Below, piece after piece: positions 1 to 6,471 of a stretch of 11,971 nt of DNA. This DNA is from an uncultured Armatimonadota bacterium (GTDB taxonomy: Bacteria; Armatimonadota; Armatimonadia; Armatimonadales; Armatimonadaceae): the NCBI GenBank assembly GCA_903881535.1, contig CAIRTT010000668.1, positions 1-11,971 on the forward strand. Reading direction: 5' to 3'. A program made the position numbers and the translations under genes. Within the stretch, counting starts at the first letter, position 1, and every line of letters starts with the position of its first letter. The notes under the pieces were generated by a model. The model was not told the origin of the DNA. It did not search any database and saw only the letters and a list, made by a program, of their open reading frames with translations.

Positions 1-37
1 AGCACAGCATAGGCATCAACAAATGGCAAAACCGTAT

Positions 38-90
38 CGATACACGCGGGCGGACACAGCGGTCCGCCCCTACGCAGAGGATTTGTTTCA
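38..90 (+). repeat. REP type 1, copy a
   Basis: Starts with CGATAC and ends with GGATTTGT. The core is a perfect 8-bp inverted repeat, GGGCGGAC and GTCCGCCC, around a 6-nt loop. It forms the head of the first complete 200-bp unit. Confidence 0.85.
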
Positions 91-245
91 ATGAGAGGCA
101 TCATAAAAGCCGAACCAAAAACAAGTCAGTCGTTTCGTAACGTGCGATGGTAGTGGGACATACGAGATGCGTCCACGGCACAAGCAGCTAACCAGTCACA
201 GCGAGTCAGCCATCATCACCAAATCCACACGTGATGTTTACCCGT

Positions 246-290
246 GCGGGCGGACACGGCGGTCCGCCCCTACGCAGAGGATTTGTTTCG
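246..290 (+). repeat. REP type 1, copy b
   Basis: Same 8-bp palindromic arms as copy a with one loop change (ACGGCG instead of ACAGCG), followed by CTACGCAGAGGATTTGT. Head of the second 200-bp unit. Confidence 0.85.
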
Positions 291-426
291 ATGAGAGCCA
301 TCATAGAAGCCGAACCAAACACAAAACAGTCGTTTCGTAACGCCCGGTGGTAGCGGCACATACGGGATACACATCAAACGTGCATGCGCACAGATATCCA
401 TTCACATTGACAACGAGCTGTTAGGC

Positions 427-460
427 GCGGGCAGGTGTGGAAGCCTGCCCCTACAGGACA
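427..460 (+). repeat. REP type 2, copy a
   Basis: GCGGGCAGG, a short GTGGAAG-type loop and CCTGCCC form a hairpin, followed by CTACAGGAC. It is related in plan to REP type 1 (palindrome plus CTAC tail) but differs in arm sequence. A near-identical copy lies at 2955-2987. Confidence 0.75.
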
Positions 461-499
461 ATACGGGTAATCTGAGTCGTATTTCCGCTGGTATTGTCC
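456..499. repeat. 9-bp inverted repeat, 26-nt spacer
   Basis: GGACAATAC at 456-464 is the exact reverse complement of GTATTGTCC at 491-499. It overlaps the end of REP type 2 copy a. It could be the edge of a palindromic element or an operator; nothing else in the window matches it. Confidence 0.5.
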
Positions 500-632
500 G
501 TCGAGGACTCAACTACACACAGGCATTTGACAATCAATGTACTCATCCGCAATATTGCTGGGCTTCGTTCAAAATGGTCCCACGCGCACCGGATTTAGCC
601 TGTGAAACCGCCCATTTGATTGATAAATCACA

Positions 633-653
633 AAAAGTTACGATTTTTTACGG
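633..653 (+). promoter_or_regulatory. Direct-repeat operator upstream of the regulator gene
   Basis: Two boxes, GTTACG at 637-642 and TTTACG at 647-652, lie 10 bp apart in the same orientation as the downstream gene. They sit in a 21-bp block that matches the block at 3942-3962 (minus strand) at 18 of 21 positions. The second box ends 11 bp before the candidate -35. Tandem direct repeats with about one-turn spacing are how SARP-family regulators bind, so autoregulation is the natural inference. Confidence 0.6.
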
Positions 654-663
654 TCGCCTTAAC

Positions 664-692
664 TATTTCATGTGCATGTTGACTAGTAGACT
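664..692 (+). promoter_or_regulatory. Candidate promoter of the regulator gene
   Basis: A candidate -10 TAGACT (687-692) is preceded at 17 bp by TATTTC (664-669), a poor -35, as expected of an activator-dependent promoter. A TSS about 7-9 nt past the -10 would fall at or next to the ATG at 701, giving a leaderless or nearly leaderless message. The call rests on geometry shared with the PEP-CTERM promoter. Confidence 0.45.
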
Positions 693-700
693 ACATGCTG

Positions 701-2779
701 ATGCGTCCCGCTCTGCGACTACTCGGCAAATGTGAACTCACTGTCGGTGGTTCCCCCATCCCATTCGAAATCTCACGCAAGCTTTGGTTCGTTCTCGGCC
801 TCGTTGCTACCGCGCCCCAGTGCCATATTGCACGCGGTGAGCTCACAGAAGTCGTGTGGCCACTGAGCGAGAAGACCAGCCGAAGCGTGCTCCTCTTCAA
901 ATGGCGCCGATCCATCATCGATGCCATCGGACCAATCATCCCTGATGGCTTTGTTCTCATCACCGAAGAAGATGTTTCCCTCAACACGGATCACATCGAC
1001 ATCGATTATCAGCAATGCTGCAGCCTCGCGAGGCTTGCACTCACAAGTGATGATGCCCTTGCAGTTCTCGAGGCAGGAACCGCCTTCGACACCATCGCCG
1101 AAGACAAAGTCCTCCTCCCCACGTATTCATCGGCGTTTCTCGACATCCGCGAGCACTTCGATAAGCAACGCCGCGCCGTCCTCCGGCGTACGTGGCAGGC
1201 AGAGGCATATCTTTACCCCGTGGCACAAGGAGTCAAATCCAACTTCGAAATCCGGCTGCGCAAGCTTGGCGATGAGTATGCCATCGGAGAACCCGCCCTA
1301 CCGTTCAAAGCACTTCCTGAACAAACATCCGTGCCGACACGAACGAGCAACCTCCGGACAGCATTGCCACGCTTTGCTGCAGCCGCGGTTATCGGAGGGA
1401 TGATCACGATTCCGATCATCTTCGGTTCCATTAGCACACCATCCAAGCAGCAGCTACGCGTCGCCCACGGTGCAAGCGTCAATAACCCGGTTGCCTCTCT
1501 GAGCAATCAACTGATGTATCAGCTGAGCGACCCGCGCACGAAGCGCTCGGCCGCCACGGCCATCGGTATGACGCCAAAGAACCTTGTGATCGCGGCTGGG
1601 AATGCACTCCTGACAAATGGCGACCATCAAACCATCCTGGTGATGCTGACAAAGTCCGGGCAGTCCCGGTGGATTACCAAGCTCACGGATGCGAAAGGCC
1701 TTCAGACCACTCCAAAGCAGCTTCTCAGCACGGAGAGCGGGCGGATTTATGTCGCATCCGTGCTTAGCGCTGGGCGAAACAATGCACTGAAGTTAGCGGC
1801 AGGGAGTTATCTTGTTGTCAGTGTGTTTGACCGTGATGGCCAGCGCCTTTTTGAACGGCTTCATCCTCAGGCTATAAATGGAAACGCACTGCTCCCGATT
1901 AGGCTTACCACCGACCATCGGGGAGGAATCCATGCCTTTGCCAGCGCTGCCGGACGGCAGACAAGCATTACGATGCATGTTCCGCCGGGTCCGCCCACCA
2001 GCACGCCGACACCGCTGATGGGATATCCGAAAGCCTTTCAGATCACGGATGCTATTTCGGATGACAAGGGTCATGTGTTTCTGATCGGCCACATGCCGGT
2101 GAAAACAAGTGCGGGCACGCGGCTGGATTGGCATATTCAGGCCTTTGATAAGGCATCCAAAACGCTGTGGTCCCGGGATATCACGGGTGCCGTGGGTACG
2201 GAAAGCGCTCCTGTCCGCGGTGCTCTGAATGCACAAGGGGATGTGATTGCGTACGCTCCCCTGCCATCGCCGACCACGGGCTTTAGGGGTCGCAAGGTTG
2301 CGACGATGGTGACATTGTCAGCGATGAGTGGAGCCATCAATGTCCGCGAATGTCTGGACACTGAGCTTCAGAACCCGAATTTTGCGCTGCATCCGTTTGC
2401 GGTTGGGAAGCTAGCCGTCATCGCGGTTACCCAGCAAGCTCCCGCTGGGGACACGCCGCTATCGATCCATCGCTTCGGAACGGCGGCGATGGACACTGCG
2501 CTCACATTGACGGTGCGCTTTTTGGGCAACAGGCGCTTGGACAATATCATTTCGTTTTACATTAATGACAATGGCCTCCTGACGGCGTTGATGCAGCCAA
2601 GCAAGGAAAAGTCATCTAGTCTTGCATTGACCTATATAACGCTATTTTTCGGCCGCGGCGTCGAAACGGGCGAGTTTAGTGCATCGGTTCCGTTTGGCTA
2701 TAACACGCGTGGAGGCGGGTTGATCGCCGGGCATTACAACAATGAGTTTTGTGTTTATGACTTTAGCAAGCTGCCGTAA
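701..2779 (+). CDS. Membrane-tethered SARP-type transcriptional regulator with C-terminal beta-propeller-like sensor
   Basis: A predicted one-component regulator of 692 aa. Residues 3-102 resemble the winged-helix DNA-binding domain of SARP/OmpR-type activators: an opening beta strand (ALRLLGKCELTVGG), ISRKLWFVLGLVA, then RGELTEVVWP, which matches the family's RxELxxxLWP signature, and an Arg-rich recognition-helix region (SRSVLLFKWRRS). Residues 103-224 are a helical or linker region without a clear full BTAD domain. Residues 225-244 (FAAAAVIGGMITIPIIFGSI) form a single hydrophobic segment. The remaining ~445 residues are beta-rich, with repeated strand-plus-Gly/Asp-turn patterns of beta-propeller type, and should lie outside the cytoplasm, as in CadC/ToxR-like regulators. 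ATG701 is preferred because a -10-like TAGACT ends 8 nt before it; ATG695 adds two residues. There is no Shine-Dalgarno. The 5' half is C-rich and the 3' half G-rich on the coding strand. Its ligand is unknown. It converges with the PEP-CTERM gene. Confidence 0.75.
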   Translation: MRPALRLLGKCELTVGGSPIPFEISRKLWFVLGLVATAPQCHIARGELTEVVWPLSEKTSRSVLLFKWRRSIIDAIGPIIPDGFVLITEEDVSLNTDHIDIDYQQCCSLARLALTSDDALAVLEAGTAFDTIAEDKVLLPTYSSAFLDIREHFDKQRRAVLRRTWQAEAYLYPVAQGVKSNFEIRLRKLGDEYAIGEPALPFKALPEQTSVPTRTSNLRTALPRFAAAAVIGGMITIPIIFGSISTPSKQQLRVAHGASVNNPVASLSNQLMYQLSDPRTKRSAATAIGMTPKNLVIAAGNALLTNGDHQTILVMLTKSGQSRWITKLTDAKGLQTTPKQLLSTESGRIYVASVLSAGRNNALKLAAGSYLVVSVFDRDGQRLFERLHPQAINGNALLPIRLTTDHRGGIHAFASAAGRQTSITMHVPPGPPTSTPTPLMGYPKAFQITDAISDDKGHVFLIGHMPVKTSAGTRLDWHIQAFDKASKTLWSRDITGAVGTESAPVRGALNAQGDVIAYAPLPSPTTGFRGRKVATMVTLSAMSGAINVRECLDTELQNPNFALHPFAVGKLAVIAVTQQAPAGDTPLSIHRFGTAAMDTALTLTVRFLGNRRLDNIISFYINDNGLLTALMQPSKEKSSSLALTYITLFFGRGVETGEFSASVPFGYNTRGGGLIAGHYNNEFCVYDFSKLP

Positions 2780-2833
2780 CTTGCGGTTGAGCGCGGTGAT
2801 TGCCCGCACGTAAAAAGCTGTGTGTCCGATGAC

Positions 2834-2882
2834 ACAAATCCTCCGCGTAGGGGCGGACCGCTGTGTCCGCCCGTGCGTATCG
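2834..2882 (-). repeat. REP type 1, copy c (inverted)
   Basis: Reverse complement of the 38-90 element, from ACAAATCC to CGTATCG, with intact 8-bp palindrome arms. Unlike copies a, b, e, f and g it is not followed by the rest of the 200-bp unit. The conserved ends (CGATAC and ATTTGT on its own strand) therefore define a standalone element of about 49 bp. Confidence 0.85.
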
Positions 2883-2954
2883 ACATTTAGTTGATGTTTG
2901 GATAGTGGATGCACCACAATTGGCTACGCTTCTAACGTAACGTGTACTCGAGGT

Positions 2955-2987
2955 GCGGGCAGGCGTGGAAGCCTACCCCTACAGGAC
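2955..2987 (+). repeat. REP type 2, copy b
   Basis: GCGGGCAGGC, GTGGAA, GCCTACCCCTACAGGAC: nearly identical to the 427-460 element, with one arm mismatch (CCTACCC instead of CCTGCCC). Confidence 0.75.
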
Positions 2988-3022
2988 CTTCTTCTTTATC
3001 GGAAAACCGATTACCACAATGT

Positions 3023-3071
3023 ACAAATCCTCCGCGTAGGGGCGGACCGCTGTGTCCGCCCGCGCGTATCG
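3023..3071 (-). repeat. REP type 1, copy d (inverted)
   Basis: Almost the same sequence as copy c, also inverted and also lacking the long 200-bp extension. It lies 189 bp from copy c. Confidence 0.85.
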
Positions 3072-3111
3072 CATTGCTTGCGCATCCCGAAACCGCGAAT
3101 AACCCCCTGCA

Positions 3112-3148
3112 CGGACAGGCGTCCCGGCCTGCCCGCACAGAGGATTGT
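3112..3148 (+). repeat. REP hybrid (type 2 arms, type 1 tail)
   Basis: GGACAGGC and GCCTGCCC arms surround a GTCCCG loop. The tail CACAGAGGATTGT resembles the type 1 tail rather than the CTACAGGA tail of type 2. It ends four bases before the stop codon of the PEP-CTERM gene, so on the minus strand it may act as that gene's 3' hairpin. Confidence 0.65.
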
Positions 3149-3151
3149 TAC

Positions 3152-3763
3152 CTAGCCAGCATTCCGGCGACGGCGTACACAAATGCCGATGAGCGCAGCG
3201 CCACCGGTCAGCGCCAGGGCGAAGGAGCCGGGCTCGGGTGCGACGTTAGAGCCTGGGTTGGAGACGCGGATGTTGCTGTTGGTATAGCCCGTATTGATTC
3301 CTTGTCCTGTGGGTGTTGCCCCTTTGTACTCGATCACATTGGAAGCAAAGTTATAGGGACCTTGTGTTAGATGGAAGGGAGTTTGCACTGGTTCAGTATC
3401 AGTAATATCGTAGCTGTTAGAATGAACGAATAATGTCGTTCCGGCGTTGATCGTAACTCCACCAGAAAATTCGTACCACCGGAAACCGTTACTATCTTTC
3501 GCTCCAGGCGTCACACTGATAAGACTTCCACTTCCGATGCTATATGAAGTTACCTTCATCACCGTATCCCGAGTGCAGAAGCCAATACTGTTCAGAACCA
3601 TCGATTGCTTGAATAAATATTCTGCAGTAAAGCTACCTGTATAGGACGCTCCCGCGCCAAACTGAGCAAAAAAATCTGTCTGAGCATACACATTCGGCGC
3701 TATGCCAATACACAAAAGCAGTCCGGCGACAGTACCGGCGGTGCCTAGAAAACGCGTCTTCAT
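3152..3763 (-). CDS. PEP-CTERM sorting domain protein (exosortase substrate)
   Basis: A predicted secreted surface or matrix protein of 203 aa. An N-terminal signal peptide (MKTRFLG, then a hydrophobic core) ends in VYA-Q, giving cleavage near residue 27. The middle is a Ser/Thr/Gly/Asn-rich, beta-type region of unknown fold. The C-terminus has the canonical tripartite sorting tail: PEP at residues 176-178, a hydrophobic helix (GSFALALTGGAALIGICV) and an Arg cluster (RRRR). In this family an exosortase cuts near PEP and the protein is delivered to the outer surface or exopolymer matrix. No exosortase lies in the window, so the substrate is orphaned here, as is common. GAGGT 5 nt before ATG is a good Shine-Dalgarno and fixes the start. 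It is transcribed toward the regulator gene from its own promoter, with two operator copies upstream. Confidence 0.85.
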   Translation of the reverse strand: MKTRFLGTAGTVAGLLLCIGIAPNVYAQTDFFAQFGAGASYTGSFTAEYLFKQSMVLNSIGFCTRDTVMKVTSYSIGSGSLISVTPGAKDSNGFRWYEFSGGVTINAGTTLFVHSNSYDITDTEPVQTPFHLTQGPYNFASNVIEYKGATPTGQGINTGYTNSNIRVSNPGSNVAPEPGSFALALTGGAALIGICVRRRRNAG

Positions 3764-3870
3764 TACTTACCTCGAATCGAATGTCCGTATATTTGCATCA
3801 GCTGAACATTGGAGTTTTGTGGATTGTCTGCGACTAAAATGGACTTGAAAGCCCGTAACCAGACAGTAAA

Positions 3871-3899
3871 AGTATCGTTTAGAGCGATTTGGATGTAAA
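3871..3899 (-). promoter_or_regulatory. Promoter of the PEP-CTERM gene
   Basis: On the minus strand, -35 TTTACA (3899-3894), a 17-bp spacer and -10 GATACT (3876-3871) form a good sigma-70 type promoter. The TSS would be near 3864, leaving a 5' leader of about 100 nt. The upstream operator ends 11 bp before the -35. Confidence 0.55.
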
Positions 3900-3909
3900 T
3901 AGCAGCCAC

Positions 3910-3930
3910 CCGTAACCTTTCGTAAAGTTT
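3910..3930 (-). promoter_or_regulatory. Direct-repeat operator 1 of the PEP-CTERM gene
   Basis: On the minus strand, TTTACG and GTTACG are separated by four bases (10-bp period) and followed by G. Same orientation relative to the gene, and same 11-bp gap to the -35, as the site at 633-653. Confidence 0.6.
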
Positions 3931-3941
3931 CACCGTGGCTG

Positions 3942-3962
3942 CCGTAACAAATCGTAAACTTT
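3942..3962 (-). promoter_or_regulatory. Direct-repeat operator 2 of the PEP-CTERM gene
   Basis: A second TTTACG-N4-GTTACG block lies 32 bp upstream of operator 1, close to three helical turns, so both present the same DNA face. Its intervening ATTT is shared with the regulator-gene site. Confidence 0.6.
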
Positions 3963-3963
3963 T

Positions 3964-4110
3964 GAAATGGTGCTTGTTTTAGGGTGGGAATGAAGGTTTA
4001 CAGAGGCCGGAGCTGATACGTGCGTGTCGCCAGGCGAATCACGATTTGGCCCAGTGGCTTCCCTGCTGCCATTCGTAGGCACGGGCGCAATTTACGGAAT
4101 ATTTACATCC
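3964..4110. other. Intergenic spacer
   Basis: About 150 bp between the upstream operator of the PEP-CTERM gene and the second repeat array. I see no gene, hairpin or repeat worth naming. Confidence 0.5.
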
Positions 4111-4163
4111 CGATACACGCGGGCGGACACAGCGGTCCTCCCCTACGCAGAGGATTTGTTTCA
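4111..4163 (+). repeat. REP type 1, copy e
   Basis: CGATACACGCGGGCGGAC, ACAGCG, GTCCTCCC: one arm mismatch relative to copies a-d (CTCCC instead of CGCCC), followed by the usual CTACGCAGAGGATTTGTTT. Confidence 0.8.
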
Positions 4164-4317
4164 ATGAGAGGAAACCAACGAGCCGAACCGAAAATAAGTC
4201 AGTCGTTTCGTAACGCCCGGAGGCATCGGCACGAACGCAATGCATCCACCACGCGATGCGTTGACACGATTCCAATGAGTCAGACATCATCAATGTCCAA
4301 GCACTATGTTTTCCTGT

Positions 4318-4362
4318 GCGGGCGGGCACAGCGGCCCTCCCCTACGCGGTGGATTTGTTTCA
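4318..4362 (+). repeat. REP type 1, copy f
   Basis: GGGCGGGC and GCCCTCCC arms. Relative to copy e, an A:T pair in the stem has become G:C by paired changes in both arms, which keeps the hairpin. Confidence 0.8.
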
Positions 4363-4519
4363 ATGAGAGGCAGCAGAGGAGCCGAACCGGACCACACAAC
4401 AGACGTTTTGTAACGGCCGTCGGTATTGGCACGCATCGGATGCATCCACCGCGCGAATTGGCTAACCCGTCACAGCGAGCCAGACACCATCAAAACGTCC
4501 AAGCGCTATGTTTTCCTGT

Positions 4520-4562
4520 GCGGGCGGGCACAGCGGCCCTCCCCTACGCGGAGGATTTGTTT
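4520..4562 (+). repeat. REP type 1, copy g
   Basis: Same arms as copy f (GGGCGGGC and GCCCTCCC), with a CTACGCGGAGGATTTGTTTT tail. Last unit of array 2. Confidence 0.8.
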
Positions 4563-4697
4563 TATGAGGAGGCAATTCCAACATCGACAGGCCCCGTTTT
4601 GTAACGCCCGGCGGCATCGGCACGCACGGGATGCATCCACTGCGCAAGCGAATACCCGTTTCCAGCGAGACAGGCATCACCAAAGCCGAACGGCAGA

Positions 4698-4745
4698 TTC
4701 GCAATCCCAGCCGAAATGGGTACACTCAATATGCGTACGCCGTAC
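4698..4745 (+). promoter_or_regulatory. Candidate promoter and operator of the decarboxylase operon
   Basis: TTCGCA (4698-4703), a 17-bp spacer and TACACT (4721-4726) fit a weak sigma-70 promoter. A short palindrome, GTACG-C-CGTAC (4735-4745), falls at or just after the expected TSS (~4733), where a repressor would block transcription. Both are small motifs and could be chance. Confidence 0.35.
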
Positions 4746-4788
4746 AGACAAAGGTGGGTGTGCTGCGTAACGCCGTTGGAGAATTCAC

Positions 4789-6420
4789 ATGACCGTTGGA
4801 GAGTTTCTTCGCAACCGCCTCGCGGATGAAGGCATCGGACACATCTTCGGTATCCCTGGCGACTATGTCCTCGACCTCTATCGCGAATGCTGGGATGATC
4901 CCCGCATCGATGTCATCAACAACACAGATGAAAACCACAGTGGCTTCGCCGCCGATGCCTACGCGCGCATCGCCGGCACGGGATGTCTCCTCGTAACCTA
5001 CTCCGTCGGCGCCAGCAAAGTCATTAATGCCGTGCAGTGTGCCTTCGCCGAACGCTCACAGATGGTCGTCATCTCCGGCGCCCCCGGACTCTCCGAGCGC
5101 CACGAAGGCTTCCTCCTCCACCACATGGTCAACACCTTCGACAGCCAGCAAAATCTCTTCGCCGAGATAACCTGCGCAAATGTCGCCATCGATGACCCTG
5201 CCGCAGCACCACGCCTCATCGATTCCGCATTCCGCGCGATGCGCGAAAACCTCAGGCCTATCTATATAGAGATACCTCGGGATGTGGTCAAAATGGAAAT
5301 CCCGGATGCTGCTCTGACATCCGCGATGCCACCATCCGATAACCCAACCGACCCCGAAGATCTCGCCGCCTGTATCGCTGAAATCTCGACCTGGCTTGCA
5401 ACCAGCCAGCGCCCCGCAATCCTCGCCGGCGTCGAAACTGCACGCTGCGGCCTCTCAGAAAAGCTCATCAAGTTCGCCGAAGCACACCGCATCCCGGTCG
5501 CCCTCGCCCTCCACAGCAAATCCCTCATCAATGAAGACCACCCGCTCTTCGCCGGCATTTACGGCGGGACGGCATCCAATGATGCAACCATCCGACTCGT
5601 AGAAGACTCCGACTGCCTCCTCCTCCTAGGTGACATCAAGACCGACATGGCCCTCAACTTCCAACCCGCGAAGTTCAAAAAGCCGCAGGTCATCGAGGCA
5701 ACCATCGACCAAATCCGCGTCCGCTCACATAGCTACCCCGCGATTCGCTTCCAAGACTTTTGCGATGCTCTCTTCCAAATTCCAGGCACGCCACGCCCGG
5801 AGCCAAGCGTCCCGAGCGGCTTCCCTCTCCCAGAGTGGAATCCGGAAACCGGCAAGGCCATCACGACGGCTGTCCTCTTGTCCGCCATCAACCACCATCT
5901 GTCTGAGAAGCTTGCGGTGATTGCGGATGTTGGCGATGTGATGTTTGGAGCAAGCGACCTGCATATCCACTCGAGCTACGCATTCCTTTCACCCGCCTAT
6001 TACACAAGCATGGGCTCGGCGATCCCAGGGGCTGTCGGGGTTGCGTTCGCCCGTCCGGAGGTCCTTCCGGTCGTCCTGGTCGGGGATGGCGCATTTCAAA
6101 TGTCGTGCACCGAGCTCAGTACGCTGGTGCGCTACAAGAAGTCGGCGATTGTCGTCGTGCTCAACAACGATGGCTATACAACGGAGCGCTATCTCCTCGA
6201 GGGGGACTTTAATGACCTCCCGATGTGGAATTACGACCGTATTGTGGATGTCATCGGCGGCGGGACCGGCTGGGTTATCCGTACCGAAGGCGACCTCGCG
6301 ACGGCGCTGGATGCTGCGCTTTCGAGTGGCGGCGTGCATGTGCTCAATGTTCACGTCGATCGCTACGATGTCTCTCCGGGTCTCCGCCGCGTAACGGAAG
6401 GTCTGTCCCAGCGAATTTAG
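4789..6420 (+). CDS. ThDP-dependent 2-oxoacid decarboxylase (pyruvate/indolepyruvate decarboxylase family)
   Basis: A 543-aa cytoplasmic enzyme expected to decarboxylate a 2-oxoacid to an aldehyde using thiamine diphosphate and Mg2+. The order is PYR domain (1-~170), middle domain (~190-330) and PP domain (~365-540), the usual length for the family. The catalytic set is complete: Asp25 (GIPGDY), Glu48 in TDENHSGFAADAYAR (contacts the ThDP aminopyrimidine), the His111-His112 pair (LLHHM), the cofactor motif GDGAF at 432-436 ending in NN at 459-460, and Glu466 in GYTTER, equivalent to the active-site Glu of GYTIE in bacterial pyruvate decarboxylase. HH plus GYTxE points to a pyruvate/indolepyruvate/branched-chain type decarboxylase rather than acetolactate synthase or benzoylformate decarboxylase. 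The substrate cannot be assigned. GGAG 7 nt before ATG supports the start. First gene of a three-gene operon. Coding-strand composition changes from C-rich to G-rich near 5900. Confidence 0.88.
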   Translation: MTVGEFLRNRLADEGIGHIFGIPGDYVLDLYRECWDDPRIDVINNTDENHSGFAADAYARIAGTGCLLVTYSVGASKVINAVQCAFAERSQMVVISGAPGLSERHEGFLLHHMVNTFDSQQNLFAEITCANVAIDDPAAAPRLIDSAFRAMRENLRPIYIEIPRDVVKMEIPDAALTSAMPPSDNPTDPEDLAACIAEISTWLATSQRPAILAGVETARCGLSEKLIKFAEAHRIPVALALHSKSLINEDHPLFAGIYGGTASNDATIRLVEDSDCLLLLGDIKTDMALNFQPAKFKKPQVIEATIDQIRVRSHSYPAIRFQDFCDALFQIPGTPRPEPSVPSGFPLPEWNPETGKAITTAVLLSAINHHLSEKLAVIADVGDVMFGASDLHIHSSYAFLSPAYYTSMGSAIPGAVGVAFARPEVLPVVLVGDGAFQMSCTELSTLVRYKKSAIVVVLNNDGYTTERYLLEGDFNDLPMWNYDRIVDVIGGGTGWVIRTEGDLATALDAALSSGGVHVLNVHVDRYDVSPGLRRVTEGLSQRI

Positions 6421-6442
6421 ATGTAGAATCCCGTCAGGTCTG

Positions 6443-6460
6443 CAGTGGAGCAGTCCACTG
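6443..6460 (+). promoter_or_regulatory. Intercistronic hairpin directly upstream of a Shine-Dalgarno
   Basis: CAGTGGA, GCAG loop, TCCACTG: a 7-bp perfect stem in the 51-bp gap between genes 1 and 2. Its last base is the first G of GGAGGA, the ribosome binding site of the aminotransferase. There is no T-run, so it is not a terminator; it may affect translation initiation or RNA processing. Confidence 0.5.
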
Positions 6461-6471
6461 GAGGACATGCG

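Larger units (their letters stand above)
1..372 (+). repeat. Array 1 of ~200-bp repeat units
   Basis: Two consecutive units start with the same GC-rich hairpin at 46 and 246, exactly 200 bp apart. The similarity continues past the hairpin through the stretches GAGGATTTGTTTC, AGCCGAACCAAA and CAGTCGTTTCGTAACG, then a TACGGGAT/TACGAGAT segment. Positions 1-37 resemble the end of a preceding unit, so the array probably continues to the left of the window. Similarity of the second unit fades near 372. The same unit recurs at 4111-4700. No open reading frame is conserved between units. Confidence 0.85.
2780..3151. other. Convergent intergenic region filled with REP elements
   Basis: These 372 bp between two convergent genes hold no credible gene. 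They contain two type 1 REP copies in reverse orientation and two type 2 or hybrid copies. The GC-rich hairpins may slow or end transcription from both sides, but none has the T-run of a classic intrinsic terminator. Confidence 0.7.
4111..4700 (+). repeat. Array 2 of ~200-bp repeat units
   Basis: Three consecutive units start at 4119, 4318 and 4520 (periods 199 and 202). They are homologous to the units of array 1 and in the same orientation. Each runs REP hairpin, GGATTTGTTT, ATGAGAGG-type segment, GCCGAACC, CGTTTYGTAACG, CATCGGCACG, ATGCATCCAC, CAGCGAG and, for the first two, TATGTTTTCCTGTGC leading into the next hairpin. The third decays near 4700. Apparent long reading frames here merely read through the repeats. 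Confidence 0.85.

Noticed and set aside
1..372. CRISPR array
   Set aside because: Repeated units are ~200 bp with homology throughout rather than 25-40 bp repeats with unique ~30-40 bp spacers, and no cas genes are present.
2898..3370. Reading frames on both strands between the regulator and the PEP-CTERM gene
   Set aside because: They translate REP sequences or the reverse of the PEP-CTERM gene; the minus-strand gene has signal peptide, sorting tail and Shine-Dalgarno.
4020..4770. Long plus-strand reading frames rich in GGHSGPPLR and PSPTRRICF-type stretches
   Set aside because: They run through the 200-bp repeats and simply translate the REP palindrome in several frames; no ribosome binding site and no family similarity.
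6445..6471. GTG6445 as start of the aminotransferase
   Set aside because: It would place the hairpin and the good GGAGG site inside the coding region; ATG6472 has correct spacing and the family homology begins there.
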